From Sinohyriopsis cumingii (taxonomy: Eukaryota > Mollusca > Bivalvia > Unionida > Unionidae): a DNA stretch of 64,000 bases. Within the stretch, counting starts at the first letter, position 1. Each line of letters begins with the position of its first letter. The stretch is from contig CM068832.1 of NCBI GenBank assembly GCA_028554795.2, positions 85,770,511-85,834,510 of the forward strand. The letters are read 5' to 3'. Made by a program: the position numbers and the translations under genes. Shown here piece after piece: positions 43,372-55,702 of the stretch. The notes under the pieces were generated by a model that was not told the origin of the DNA, did no database searches, and saw only the letters and a program-made list of their open reading frames with translations.

Positions 43372-43585
43372 TGACCGACCCGGTGGCCTAGTGGTTAGTG
43401 CGTTCGCCATGGATGCGGGAGGTCGCAGGTTCGAACCTCGATCGAGTCATATCAAAGACATAAAAATGGTACTAACAGCTGCCTTACTAGGCGCTCAACA
43501 TTAACAGGGTAGTGTTAGGACTGGTCATTCTGGTCTCATGATAATGCGACTAGGTGGAATATCATGCTTCATGCCTGCGGCATGA
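43372..43585 (+). mobile_element. tRNA-derived SINE with molluscan Meta-type central domain
   Basis: An A box TGGCCTAGTGG (43384-43394) and B box GGTTCGAACCT (43428-43438) mark a tRNA-like head. The body includes a GCGCTCAACATTAA...AGTGTTAGGACTGGTC segment and a GGTGGAATATCATG segment that I recognise as the conserved central region of SINEs common in bivalves and gastropods. The 3' limit is approximate. Confidence 0.75.
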
Positions 43586-44453
43586 CACTGTAGACATCGT
43601 AGCGATAGGACTGAAACTTGTTAAAGCTATATTACAAATCAAAATCGCACACACATTTGTCAAGTACTTGTGTGTACGATAGGGTTTCGCTTTCGTGAAA
43701 AGCATTACCCGAGAGTGATTTACGTAAGTCGCAATAATTTTAAAGTACGAATTTGGTGGTCCTATGATGCACAAGGAAACCGATAACCTTAAATTCTCTG
43801 GTCTAGGATTTCACTATAACCTTGTCGAGAAAGACAGTAGCGTCACAACATAACATTTATTCAGTATACCAATATACATATATATTCAACACAAAATTTC
43901 AACTCTGCTTAATTTGTTTAATAAAATTGCCCCATTTTACAGTGATATAAATTTTTAGTTAGTACTGGCGATGGATATGTTGATCACAAACATTTCTCAG
44001 TTTGAATCGAAATTACAAATATTAGATTCGTATGATCATTATAAGACAAACTGATATCATACTTCTGTGCTTCAACTAGTAAACCATGTTTAAAATCCGT
44101 GCAAGTAACCCAAAATCACCCCAAAAGGAAATCATAAAACGATCAAGATGAAAAACCACTGCGTCCAGTAAAACCAAAATAAACAATAAAAAAAAAGTGT
44201 TGATCGTCTGAATTTGAGAAGAAATTTGATAATAGTAGATAATCATAAACATTCTTGAACTACGTATTTATAAGCGTTTAACTAATGGTGAAGAGACATT
44301 GTTTCATTTTCTTCATTGTCTGAAGATTTCATGATAAATTAAAAAAGTATAAACGTGCAATGCAATAAAACAAAAAACGAACATTTTAACTAGTTACATA
44401 TGAAGCTATTTAAATCCAGAGTTAGCAAAATTATAAATAAAGTTATACCAACA
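43586..44453. other. host-like intergenic DNA, no gene seen
   Basis: AT-rich sequence with no supported coding or RNA feature. Confidence 0.55.
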
Positions 44454-45240
44454 TCAGCAATTATATAGGCTTTTGAATAATAATCTTAAAGTGAATTTTT
44501 GTGCAACGAATTTTGTACCGTCACTTGTTTTGAATTGTTGTCCAATGTTAGAAGATAATTCATTGAAATGTGAAATATACGTCCAATCCTTGTTGTTCCA
44601 TACAGGCGACTCAGTCCACAGTTTGCTTTCATTTCTTGCATTAATATCGCATATTCCATCTGTTATAATTGGGTCAGTATAATCAAGTTTCTGCAACTGA
44701 TACATGTGTGGTCCTGGATTAATGTTTAACAATCGACCGAATGCCTCCATTGGATATTTGATAATCATTTAATGTTCTCCAACACATCACATTTTCTTGC
44801 AAATTTGTCTGTGTTACTTTGCGATGAAAACTTCAAGTGATAATAAAGACGTTGCGATTTTGTTCTAAATCGAATTTTTTGAGCACAGTCTTCTTCTCAT
44901 ATACAAAGGAATTATCGCTATAAATGTGGTCAACAATGCAATTGATAACAGTCCAGAGGAAATTCTGTCTGCGATTAAATGTTGTGATGTTTAATGCATG
45001 CGACCTAAAAGTAGAAGTTTTTCGTTATTTATGCTAGATTCCATTGTAATCATTCCGAATCATGTTGTAACAGACCCAATAGTCGATCACAAACTAAAAC
45101 CTTGTACTCTTACGGCAAAATATCGTTTCTTTTTCTTCGATTTGTCACTGCCATGTTACGTTATATTAACCCATAGTTCTGAGCCATACAAAGCAGATTT
45201 CATTATCACTCTTTCCCAGGCTTTCGCACAAAATTAAATG
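44454..45240 (-). pseudogene. eroded C-terminal part of a non-LTR retrotransposon ORF2
   Basis: On the - strand near 45.17-45.23 kb, KAWERVIMKSALYGSELW resembles the W...LLYG-E-W motif found after the reverse transcriptase domain of LINEs. A 104-codon frame downstream (44768-44454) with two W-rich patches may be its 3' end. Stops interrupt the middle. Clade not determined. Confidence 0.35.
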
Positions 45241-46326
45241 TTCTTTGTATTTAAATTTAATTAAATTTAATATAGTGAGTGTAGTATTATTACAGTAGCC
45301 ATTACTCTCAACTCCCAAGCAAGGAGGCAATATCGCTGTTTGACTATCAACTTATCAGTCTGGCAAAACAGTTATACATTGATAAAGTTACTAACCTCTC
45401 AAAAGGAATTAGGACTTGGGGTATTGGTATATAATTTTCTTAGCCAAGAGGCCTAGCAATCCCTTACCTTATCCAAATAAAATCGTCTTGTAAGGAAATC
45501 TACAAAACAAGATACACACCCAAAAAAGATGAGATGATTCTAAAACAGAAGAAATAAAAGACATGTTGTGCAGATCAATATCCGAAAAGTTAAGGCTATC
45601 TGGATGTTCAGTTCTATAACTCTGCTTGCAAACAAATCAATCCATTTGCAAAAGTAATAGATATACACTGAAATGGAGCTTCAGCTTCAACATTGATAAA
45701 AGCAGTATATTAGTTTTATCCAGATTAGCGCAACAACATGAAGAAATTTACATGAGGATTTGTCAACCAAAATATTCATATTCTAAATGAAACTGAACAT
45801 GCTGGAATACCTCTCCTTTATCTAAAGTAGGTATGGCTTGTATTAAAGGAAGAACGGCATTTTATTATCTTGTAGGTGTTTGCATAAATGATGTTAGAGT
45901 CAATCATCTTAGGTACGTCAGTTTGTAAAGAACAATTGTGATAATCAGCCATTTGTGACTGTGACGTTTGCTCGAATATGTGTTCCATAATGATATATTA
46001 GGCTACTAATTTCCTCAACCTCTCCTGGGTGGTTTAGATTTTCCCATCGGTACCGTCTTGGAAGAGCCAGTAATGCTATTGTGTTATGTCTAATACATGG
46101 ATTCTTTTTTTAATCATAATGACATTCCTATCTTTTGTACGGTATTTATGACATAACATATACGATATTACTTATTTTACACTATACATTATGATGCGAA
46201 CAATAATTAAGTATTCGTTTTCGAAGGAATTGGCCTTACATAACAATACCAAACGTGTTCTTGTATGAGAATCATCGAAACGAAGCTGCGCTTTTAAAGA
46301 TATCTTCTCGTGTTCAGCTAAGATAA

Positions 46327-46328
<2 letters not shown>
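45241..46328. other. host-like intergenic DNA, no gene seen
   Basis: AT-rich. It may contain more of the eroded retrotransposon, but no readable frame supports it. Confidence 0.5.

Positions 46329-46411
<83 letters not shown>
46329..46411. repeat. (TA)n microsatellite
   Basis: Uninterrupted TA for about 82 bases followed by (TTTA)n. Confidence 0.95.
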
Positions 46412-46415
<4 letters not shown>

Positions 46416-48231
46416 ATTTATTTATTTATTTATATAACTATAACAAATGCAGTTTGTGTTCTTCATTGTTTCGTGTCTGAAACATTCACCTATGTTTGTA
46501 TCATTATCTCTAAAAGACGAAATAACGATTGATGATTATATTCTAGGACCATCGTGGAATTCCAAAGTAATTCCATTTCATGAAAACACTTCTGTTTTCT
46601 ACTGACTATCACCTAAGTACTTATTGAAGGATTACGTTTCAATTTACACTTATGTATATATTGATACATTGTATTCACGGGTACCTGTAATACACTCAGC
46701 GTAGAAGTTAGCCTAGTAGAATCGTCTGCTAAAACCACGCCATATATTTTCATTTAACTCATTATTAATCCGCCATTGTTCATTATGTGTTTTTTTAATA
46801 TATCATGTATTTTCACGTTAGAGAGAGAGGCAGAGATAGGGGGAAGATAAAGAGATGACGAATAGAAAGAGAGAGAGAGAGACGGGGAGAGTAGGTGGAG
46901 AGAGGTATATAAAGAGCTATTTGTAGACAGGTAGAAAGTGATATAAGAGGGATATGAAAAGAGAGGTTTGATTTTTAAAAAATTCTCTGTTTGTTTGTTC
47001 AATGTTTTTATGTACCACAATTGCCAAATCTTTTATTTCAGAATAGCTGAACGACAGTCATTGTTAGTCTGCATTTGATCTTTGTGAGAATAAATTCCGT
47101 ATCTACGAACTCTATGATACAAGATTGAAATGGACTCGGCCAGAAAGGAGAAAGTAAGATTTTGAGTACAATACAAGATCGGCAAGATCTAACCATTGAT
47201 TCGAAAACTAACTCAAAGCTATATTCACGTCACTATACATATTTTGTGTACTTTATTGACTTAAGTAATTAAATCGGTTTAAGAAACGTGTAATCGCACA
47301 AAATAAACTGCCAGTAAACAAGGCGTACTAATTTAAACGTGTCTTACATTATAAAAGTGCATATTTGCTTCTCACATATAATAGTCAGATTATTATTATA
47401 GATGACAGTATTTGACCAATTCAATTTGCTTGCTGGGTTACCTGTATGTTTGATAAAATGATCTTCTAGAAGGAAAACGAAACAGCATTGGAAAAGAATA
47501 ATAGCACGTAATTATGTGTAAGGTATTTTGGCCTCAATACCTGCCGTTAAAGACAGTTACCGTTATGTTCATCTCATATGAGTGCCTTATTTCAGTTCGA
47601 CGTGTCTTTAAATTGTTCCACGAAATCATTTGATCCATGTGCAATATTACCTTTCGTTATGTTCCTTTATTAATCTCTATTCAAAGCAATAACACAATCC
47701 TTTGGTTAACATTTTGATCAGCTTACTTGGATACACATAATTCACACATACAAAAATCACGCCAGTGATCTAGTAACTAATATTATATAAAACAAAACAA
47801 AACAAAAAGCTAAACAAATGAATACAAATCACAAATATGACAAATGGGGACTGGACTAAGAGGTAGTAAGGAGTAGACTCTTTGTGATTTGATAAAGTTT
47901 GCGATAAGTTACAGTTATTAGGTAACATTTTCCAATTTCAAGTAATATCTTGACGAGACAATCAGTCTAAGACGTTTGTGTTGGCAAATATAACCTAGTG
48001 GTTTTTGATTGTTTTCGCAAAGTGGTTTCTAGTCCATACATGGATGGACTGTAGCAGCAGGAGGGTGAACTAACCGACCGAGATTTTCTCTAATTGGCTT
48101 AGCTCATTTTGTTACTTTATCGTTTGTCGTTCTTGTTTTCAAATTTGTATGTGCTTTGTTCACCTTTCGGACACTAACTGTTGGTCGCAACCTCCGTGTT
48201 GCTGTAGTGTGTGAGTAATTAAACCATTACT
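46412..48231. other. host-like intergenic DNA, no gene seen
   Basis: AT-rich with short AGAG tracts near 46.82-46.90 kb. No gene seen. Confidence 0.55.
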
Positions 48232-48918
48232 ATGTCAATAATGGAATTTCACACATCTAAACTAGGTTGACAGTGGCTAGAGGCAATTCATAAATATATC
48301 CCTGTTCGTGATGCTGTAAAGCAGCAACTACAAGCGCTTCAGGAGTCTCAGGTGGAATTTGCAGGAGGTATAAAACATTTACTTAAACCAGATGCGAACG
48401 TTACTGAAGGAGTTACAGAGGCTAGCAAAGGTCTGCTTCCCACCCTGGAGCAAACCGCTAAAGCAACTGGTAAAAATAGCAGAAAAAACGAAGAACAATA
48501 AATAAAACTATTCTACGAAAACTTCAAAGTGAAATAGTTGCTGTTCAACCAATGCGAATAATACTTAAGGGTAGTGATCAAGCTCATGCTGACATAGGTT
48601 TATTTAAATGATAATATAGCAGAACCAAAGTATTAGCCAAAACAAGTATGAGTCAGAACTGAATTGAATGATCAATTTCTAAAGTTCAAGTAAGCTAATG
48701 ATACTTTAAATCGTGAAACTAAATAGAAATCGTTATTTTGTGTACACTACAAAATTGATCGGGCCGGAATTGATGATCTAAGATATATTGCATTTATCAG
48801 TGGAATAAATGAATATCATGTACAACAACAACGACAACAGCAACCACAGCCAGTATTACAACAACCACAAAAACAACTATCAAAGCAGACAATCTGTACA
48901 ACACGTGAGGAAGAATAA
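48232..48918 (+). pseudogene. C1: helical protein with Gln-rich tail, broken
   Basis: The ATG at 48232 starts a 90-codon frame with one TGA. The peptide is helical (VRDAVKQQLQALQESQVEF, then LLPTLEQTAKATG). The following 400 bases hold co-linear peptide fragments in shifted frames, ending in a Gln/Pro-rich tail (HVQQQRQQQPQP) at 48918. No family is recognised. Confidence 0.4.
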
Positions 48919-48929
48919 GGATGTCATGG

Positions 48930-49212
48930 TGTAAGCTCTACATCTGGTGCCACCGAAAGTGATATTGATACAGGGGGAGTGGTCATATTTATCCATGTTA
49001 CAGCAACAACCTTCCTGATTCTGAAAGACTTGAAATTCTGATTAGCGGAAAACGAACCAGTAATACTGTCCCAGAAATCATCAATGAAGCAACTGATATT
49101 TGTGAACAATTATATGCAGGCGTTATCATGGACATGTTTATCAGTTTCTCATCGATGAAAGTGTTCATGATCATCACAGTGATTGAGGATATGCAATTAG
49201 ATCAGTGACAAG
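48930..49212 (+). pseudogene. C2: small unrecognised gene remnant
   Basis: An open + strand stretch encodes LPDSERLEILISGKRTSN followed by an acidic helical part and ends just before the next ATG. The codons look ordered, but no domain is recognised and no start is clear. Confidence 0.3.
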
Positions 49213-49220
49213 AAAATAAG

Positions 49221-49664
49221 ATGATCATACATAACGCTCAAAGTGGACCTAAACTGCTCAGGGTAATAGATTCACGATTACCAACATATAAAGCAATCTA
49301 CGGTGATGGAGTTGGTGATGTCGTTCAAAGTCTATTTAGAAGAATAGCCCCAAAAGCAATACCGGTTGCAAAACAATTAGCAATGAAAGATATTGACGTT
49401 ATTCGTGATAAAGTTATTGGTGCTACTAGTAAAGCATTCTCAGCAATCAAGGATAGACTAACACGATTAATGCGACGAAAACCTCAGCCAATAAAATTAC
49501 CGAACACTGAAGAGATACATGAAAAGGTCAGTAAAATAATTAAAATAATAAAACAAGCTGCACATCAAAACCTAGCAGATTTGGCTGGTATAGCACTATC
49601 AGAAAAAGAACAAAACATTAATACAAGTCTGATAGCAGGAAGTGGTCTTCGTTTTAGACGATAA
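49221..49664 (+). CDS. C3: basic core-like protein
   Basis: Intact 147 residues from the ATG at 49221, the only undamaged gene of block C. It has a GDGVGDVVQSLFRRIAPKAI amphipathic segment, then a long helical, Lys-rich body ending SGLRFRR. The Gly-Asp-containing amphipathic start followed by a repeated helix and basic tail resembles core gene j of element B (GHGLGDML-SAFRSVASVL), and both lie beside the capsid gene. A role in DNA condensation is inferred. Confidence 0.55.
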   Translation: MIIHNAQSGPKLLRVIDSRLPTYKAIYGDGVGDVVQSLFRRIAPKAIPVAKQLAMKDIDVIRDKVIGATSKAFSAIKDRLTRLMRRKPQPIKLPNTEEIHEKVSKIIKIIKQAAHQNLADLAGIALSEKEQNINTSLIAGSGLRFRR

Positions 49665-49676
49665 TAACCATAATAA

Positions 49677-50960
49677 ATGTTTAGACGTGCATCCGATACT
49701 GCGTTTGACATGGACGCACCTGTTTTTTGAGCTTGGTCGACTTGAGCTGCAAGTTCAGGATACAAGAACAGATTTCTTACCCGCTGGAGCATTTATTGAA
49801 GTAGAAGAAAAAATAGTAACATACTTCGCCGCTAATGCACCATACGGAGCTCATATCAGAGATGGTTTTGTTAATAATGGCATCATGACGTTATTCAGAA
49901 GTGCTATATACATGATTGATGGAGTAGAGATTGAATCAATTCAAGATAGTGTTGACGTTGCCACAACGATACTGGGTCTAGCAAGATATTCACATGATTA
50001 TACAAGATCAGCTGTTCCGTCAGTGATGTTTGACAAGGAGAATATTGACCAACCTGATGGCAGACTGTATAATATAAAAAAACTAAGAAACAATGCCGAG
50101 ATAACCCCAATTTCAACTTAGGGTTCAGGACGCCGGAATCAATGGTACTGAGTGAACATAAAACAGTTTCGTGTGTAATTCCATTCTCACATGTTTTTGG
50201 AATTTTCAGAAATGTCAGAAAGATCATTTTCGGAACCAAGATTACAATCATACTTGTGAAAAGGGTAATGATAATGATGTTATCTGGCGCGATAGTGGCA
50301 CTGCTGGTAAAGTAATATTATTTAAACTTTCATTGTGGATGCCAGTAATGACTCCATCGATCGACGAAGAACAACGGTTACTTTCTTTTATGAGTCATGG
50401 TGGTAAATCAGCAATGTCATGGTTGACGATGATCACAGTACTCAAAACGTAGTTAACGGTTTATTGACATGGCATATATCATCTCAGCAAGGTGTTTATG
50501 CACCAAGACATATATGTATTGCTTTCCAAGATGCTACACTATTATACTCTTAGGAACACAGTCCAATTATATTTGACAAGCGTAGAGTTAGTAAAGTTTC
50601 CTTAACAATAAATGGACATCCAGAGCCATCTGAAGAAGTGTTATTACACTTTGAGAATAGTCATGATGCACGTGTATATCATCGTTCGATGTCATTCATA
50701 GGACGTGATCAAATTGTTTATTCCGGTCAAAAAAATCCCAACTAGATATTACAACACTTTGTCTGATTTATTACTTTTCGCTGCAATATTTAGACTTACT
50801 CAGGCTATCTGTCGTTGATATACACTTTCGAGCTTGTGTGACTAGAGGAACTATTGCTAAGTACAGAGCAATCGCTCTTTTGCTCTAAGACAAAACAATT
50901 CTACTTGAAGGTGTTGGTGCACGAATGAGAGTCGTTGATGCCCCAGCATAAAACATGTAA
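49677..50960 (+). pseudogene. C4: major-capsid-like protein, several breaks
   Basis: The ATG at 49677 opens a short frame that shifts near a T6 run at about 49725. The next frame is open to 50121 (FLPAGAFIEVEEKIVTYF, then MTLFRSAIYMIDGVEI), and co-linear fragments continue to about 50960 with VSKVSLTINGHPEPSEEVLL and an R-V-Y-HRSMSF segment. The MTLFRSA-Y segment with following GLARYSHDYTRS parallels the SLFSSVDLYL...LLTYG region of the B capsid, and total size suits a double jelly roll. Homology is inferred by pattern, not alignment software. Confidence 0.5.
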
Positions 50961-50999
50961 TTAAATCGCTCATGGTATTATAATTTCATACCATCATGT

Positions 51000-51428
51000 T
51001 AGTGTAAGTCTGACTCCTGGTCAGATTAAGAAACTACAATCAATATCTGTGGAAAAAAATATCATTGAAAAACAAGACTAATCGCAGGCGGTCCAAACAA
51101 ATTTCAATAACCAAATCTCAACTCAAGCACATCAGTAATGCCAACGATCAAATACCGGTGCTAGACCTAATATTTCTGCTAGTGCTATTCAAGACGCAGC
51201 AGGATGGGTGGTCTATTTCCACTTCTTGCAGCTATACCAGCGTTAATAGCCGCTCTAGATGTTACAAAACAGCGGCACTTGGTGATGTTGGAACCGCTGA
51301 TGGGATGGCATTCAGGAATGCAACCGGAAAGGGAATACAGACTTTTAAAAAAGGGAAAGGGTTTACGATTACCAGGAACCTCTCATTGGCACGGAAAAGG
51401 TCTGATACTCGCAGGAACACTTCGTTAG
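51000..51428 (+). pseudogene. C5: hydrophobic core-peptide-like gene
   Basis: A broken N-terminal part (LTPGQIKKLQSIS near 51.01-51.05 kb) is followed by an ATG-led segment at 51204 with MGGLFPLLAAIPALIAAL and a tail containing KKGKGLRLPG and HGKGLILAG. The Gly/Leu/Pro hydrophobic stretch plus GKGL motifs recalls small adenovirus-like core precursors. It lies directly before the protease fragment. Confidence 0.4.
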
Positions 51429-51449
51429 ACGTACATCGTCTTCTTCCTA

Positions 51450-51760
51450 TGTCCAGTTTTTGATTTACTTGATCCTTCTTAGCGATTCAATATCAAAACC
51501 TTCAGAGGTGTTTAAATGCGTGATCAGTTACCAAAACAACCAAACCGTGTTGAAACCAATATCATTATTCTCGATAAACGTTCTGGTCCAGGCACACATT
51601 GGGACACGCGATTGATCCACGTGGAATTATTTATTTTGACTCGTAAGCGTTGGTGCCACCAAAAGAATTTTTCTAATATATCGGCAGTGATAAAATTGCT
51701 GTGGAAAGCAATCCCTTCTGGTATTCAACATTGACAATACAAACAATAACCGATCCACCA
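51450..51760 (+). pseudogene. C6: adenain-like protease fragment
   Basis: The frame from 51516 encodes LPKQPNR, then a Leu-Asp segment and RSGPGTHWD, the Gly-Thr-His-Trp motif that carries the catalytic His in Polinton proteases (compare LPGTHWVA in element B). Immediately afterwards the register is lost. No Gln/Cys half was identified, so the gene is truncated or scrambled. Confidence 0.5.
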
Positions 51761-52890
51761 ATACGTGGCCGTGAAGTAATTGCTGATACTGATTTGTCGA
51801 ATTATGCGACTAGAGATAATCTGGCTGATCTTACGAACCTTTTTTTGATTTTACCGGGATGAAGTTTTTTTTGACGATAAATACGGTGTTTTAAGTACGA
51901 TTACTATTAGATAGGTCGACATAGTTCTTAGAGTTCTCGATGCTACCACGGACATCATTCCAGTGTTTACTGACAGCGGTAGAATCAGTGATTCAAATAT
52001 ATCAATCGCAACTATTAGAAATGAAATTATAAAAAGTGTTGCTAATAGTTTATGATCCACCAGTGATACAATGACAGCTGAATACAATATGCATAAAAAA
52101 TAAAATAGTTGTTTTAAGAGAACCAATATCCTATGAAGATGCCGTAAAAAAATGTAGACAATAACTATACTACAGTAGATACCAAATTAACCATGTTGCG
52201 ATCTGAGTATAACGGTCACGTCCACAGGTTTTAAAAAAATCGTATACAGTTTCAAAAACTCAGCAAAATCACATATGATTTCTTTGGAAATCCGTCGTTT
52301 TCTGACATAAAACTCTCCAAAATGAGCACAGATCTCGGCGATATTACAACAGCTATGTCATACATAAAAAACATGAATCAATGATTAGGTGTTATCAGAG
52401 ATCCTAAATCAGTTTCAGAGCTAGTCACGATAACGTAGAGTAATATCGATGACATTAGGAAAAAAAACTAGAAGATCTTATCATTGGAATTCCTGATATT
52501 GTTAATCAATTTAATCTGATCAAAATTCTTAATACACAGATCATCAACATGGTATACAGAGTATCATCATTATTATCAACATGGTCACAGTAAAATAACA
52601 CTGTCAAACATACCGCTGAAATCACTGGTGTGTATAGGATGTCCGTGTTCAGCGGTACAATATTTAGTATATTTACCATGTATGTATGTCGTCATTGAAC
52701 CGATACTTTTTCTGGAACCGTGTCTATTGTATTAAATAAAGGGGAGGAAGAAACATTTATGCTGGAACCATCTGACAAAAAAATTAACCTCAGCGTCTTA
52801 CTAGTGGTATCTGGAATTTGTCGCTGAAACAACTTAATTGATTACTTAGTAATTAAAATATATTGAATTCCCCAATCAACGTTCAACATT
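51761..52890 (+). pseudogene. C7: unrecognised remnant, possibly structural
   Basis: Co-linear + strand fragments (DLSNYATRDNLADL, SGRISDSNISIATIRNEI, SDIKLSKMSTDLGDITTAM) suggest one long gene broken by many stops. Alternating Asp/Ser/Thr with short helical heptads could fit a fibre or tail-like protein. Function unknown. Confidence 0.3.
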
Positions 52891-52979
52891 ACATATACAA
52901 TCAAGCATGTGAGTGACAAACAAAACTGAACAATATTGTTGACGAGTAGAAAGTAAAATTAAAAGAATATTGCAGAAGT

Positions 52980-53346
52980 ATAATTGTTGTTCACATAATT
53001 GTGTATTCGGCGTCCGATGTTACCGCTGTAACCGGCGTATTGCTATCAACAATGACGTCACCAGTACTTATAACAATTTGTGTTTCAGCTGCAACAAGAA
53101 TTGCTGGTATTCTTAATACAATCGCGAAAAAATATGTACGTAAACAAATACACAATTGCATGAGTATGCAATAAAGTTGCCTACAGCGACGCTAACATAC
53201 ATCAAATTATCGTCGTTGTTGTCATCAGGCCTTAGCGATGGAATAGCATCAGATACTGAGTTTACATAAATGATTAAGATTAACAACGAGGTAGTGACTG
53301 TATCAGAATCTACGTCCGATTTAGAAAATAGGGATTTAAAATCCTG
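52980..53346 (+). pseudogene. C8: small membrane-like protein remnant
   Basis: A + strand segment encodes SDVTAVTGVLLSTM followed by ITICVSAATRIAGIL, then a KKYVRK basic turn and, in a shifted frame, an acidic helical tail. It looks like a short hydrophobic-plus-helix protein of viral type. Assignment is weak. Confidence 0.3.
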
Positions 53347-53370
53347 ATTCAAAATCAGGTTTTAACAATA

Positions 53371-54040
53371 ATGTCTTAATCGCAAGAATTACTGTAATAT
53401 ATCGTCACTAATACAACTCCGTCAAAAACTACGACGACATCTACAAGCTCAACCTATCTTGAATTTAGTGTTAACTTTCCAACTGCTATTCCAGAGAAAG
53501 AAATAGCATTAGCACAATTACGAATATATCATAGTTGGCCAAATATTAGATCAAAATCATTTGGTGGATTGCAGCAAATATTGTAAATATAACATCAACA
53601 CTTGCAGTCAATCTTGTATGTGACGTAATTGAATGAAGCTATCAAAAAGATCTTGAGAAATCAGACCGGGCTCAACAAGGATATATTTTGTATACATATA
53701 CACATCAGGTACCTCCTGGATATTTGATCGTACAAGAAATAATTAATTCGGTTTAACTGTGATGTCGTAATCGACTATTATCCAGGATACATTTCAAACG
53801 TACTGACCAATCCGGACACCTTGATTTGAGATATAAAGTTTTCAATTTAAATCTGTATGTAAGACCAAAGATGTTTTCGTAGATCTTTACGCTCGTGATA
53901 GAGTCGAGGAAGGTAACAAAATATATTTCTGAGTCGAAGTTAGCGTTTTACAAATGATTATTTCTTGACATGGTTTGAGGGTGTGCTTTTCCATTGAATT
54001 TGTAGCTAATGGGGTGAACTCCGCAAAAAACACGGGTCCT
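53371..54040 (+). pseudogene. C9: penton-like protein remnant
   Basis: ATG at 53371 with stops in the first ten codons, then TSSTYLEFSVNFPTAIP and IALAQLRIYHSWPNI. The layout (short start, Y-EFSVNFP strand, then an ALAQLR strand) parallels the start of the B penton (FYLTLPSDSS, then VVALVEMIYP). Later fragments with VPPGYLIVQEIIN fit the same type. Order after capsid and protease genes supports it. Confidence 0.4.
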
Positions 54041-54135
54041 ATGCCATATTAGCTAAGCAATACTTAGAAATTCAATGTTGGCTCACGCAATATGCGTTGC
54101 TAATTCGCTGTTGTATTTTTTTCGAATTAGTCGCG

Positions 54136-54291
54136 ATGACAAAATCTAGAGGAAGAAAGAAACCTGACAGATTCAGAAAAAAAAGGATAATGTTTTATAA
54201 AAAGACAATCAAAAAATCATTATTCATCAGTAAAGAACAATTATGTATAAGATACAGGTCCTACCTTTATCTGACAGAGTTATTCCCTTGA
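54136..54291 (+). CDS. C10: very basic 51-residue peptide
   Basis: The ATG at 54136 opens MTKSRGRKKPDRFRKKR followed by a Lys-rich segment. Mostly Lys, Arg and aromatic residues. It could be a DNA-binding peptide of block C or a fragment of a larger gene. Confidence 0.3.
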   Translation: MTKSRGRKKPDRFRKKRIMFYKKTIKKSLFISKEQLCIRYRSYLYLTELFP

Positions 54292-54560
54292 TTATATCAG
54301 GACGATGTCAAGGATCCTATTAGGTCACTTTGTTATCGACGAGGTCATACAATCTTAATTTACTGTCTCTTACGTTAGGAGTATTTCCTATTTTACTTCT
54401 GGAGTGCAATACTGAAAATATTAGTTTTCGTAACGCCAATTAAGTTTGTTGTACCGAAGGAGAAAAAAAAAACAACCAAAAATATATAATTAATTTATAA
54501 GCGGATATTGTAAAAAAAGGTGAGATTACTCTTTAGCTGCACTACGTATCCTTATCAGAG

Positions 54561-55645
54561 TTATATCCGTTCATAACTTTTGTTATATGCAATACTGAAA
54601 TGTTTTGCTTTTTTAACATTTCTTTGAAATTGCTGATTTGTATGTTTTATCCGCGATGCGCTGAAACGAAGGCATGCAAACATCAAAATGTTTGCATACT
54701 GCCTTCTTTCATCGAAATAGTATTTCTTCACCTTTCTCTGTATTTGCCGATTTAACCATATTTTTCGCAAATATTTTGTGCATACCAGTTTGACCCAATT
54801 TGCAATTTTGACTTTTTTAATGGACTGTAAATTACTCAAGTAATAATATTTTGGATTTGAATTATTGTGGTTGATCTCGAGACCGTCTTCGATTCCTCCG
54901 TGAAAACACTCGAACCTGCGAGAGTAATACTTTATCTTTCTATCATTACCAAACATTAGATAACCATTATCATCAACAAAACAGTTCATGCTGATACCAT
55001 TACGAGATACTTGATAATTATTGATTATAGGATGTTTTACACATTTATTTTGCTGCTTTTGTATAATAGCATTTTTGTCTATATTTGTTTGAAAATCTGG
55101 CTTAATAGTATTCTTCGTTTTTATGAGAGATTCAATTGGCGTTATTTTTATCATAATATTTGTAGTTGTTGTTGTAGTTGTTGTAGGGTGTAACGCCATT
55201 TCTCAGCATACGATAGGCTATACATGGCGGCCAGTATTAATGGTGGAGGAAGAACCCGGAAAGCCCGGAAAGAACCACCGACCCAAGAGAAGCTACAGGC
55301 AAGCTTTCTGACATACCCATATTAGCCGAAGTTGAGACTCGAACCCACGCAGACAGAGGTGAGATGACAATGATCCGTAAAGGAGAGTGCTTTGGACCAC
55401 TCGGCGACTCGGGGCCCCTTATCATGATATCGCTTCAGCTCTCTGTATTGTGTACCACCACATTGCACACACAACTGCGTTTCTCCTCTAACACCAATAC
55501 CACACTTGAAACACGGTTTTGGTCCTAAACATCCGCGACGCATGCTTTGTATGTGAAGTCCACAGAATTCGTTTACGCAAGCTTTATTACAGGTTGTTGT
55601 AGAATCTATCCTTAACCATTTACATTTATTCTGTTTTTGAATCAT
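54561..55645 (-). pseudogene. C11: Cys-rich/HNH-like nuclease gene split by a SINE
   Basis: From the ATG at 55645 the N-terminal 75 residues hold many Cys in pairs (CNKAC, C-G-H, CFKCG, CVQCGG), likely zinc ribbons. The SINE at 55.16-55.42 kb then interrupts the gene. The frame resumes on the other side with NYQVSRNGISMNCFVDDN, a GLEINHNNSNP...LSNLQ segment with H-N...N spacing as in HNH homing-type endonucleases, and a long basic tail ending at 54561. It is the only - strand gene of the + strand block. The HNH call rests on one motif. Confidence 0.5.
55158..55418 (-). mobile_element. tRNA-derived SINE (copy 2), inserted in gene C11
   Basis: Inverted copy of the family at 252-509, with the same GGGGCCCCGAG head, B-box region and tail (here GTTGTTGTAG on the + strand). 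Target duplication TTATCATAAT at 55148-55157 and TTATCATGAT at 55419-55428. The single mismatch indicates moderate age. Confidence 0.85.
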
Positions 55646-55702
55646 TATATAAATATATATAATTATAGTTCAATTTAAATATATATTTGTCTTAATTATA
55701 AT

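Noticed and set aside
43384..43438. Functional tRNA gene
   Set aside because: Head of a SINE; lacks a matching acceptor stem and runs into the conserved SINE domain.
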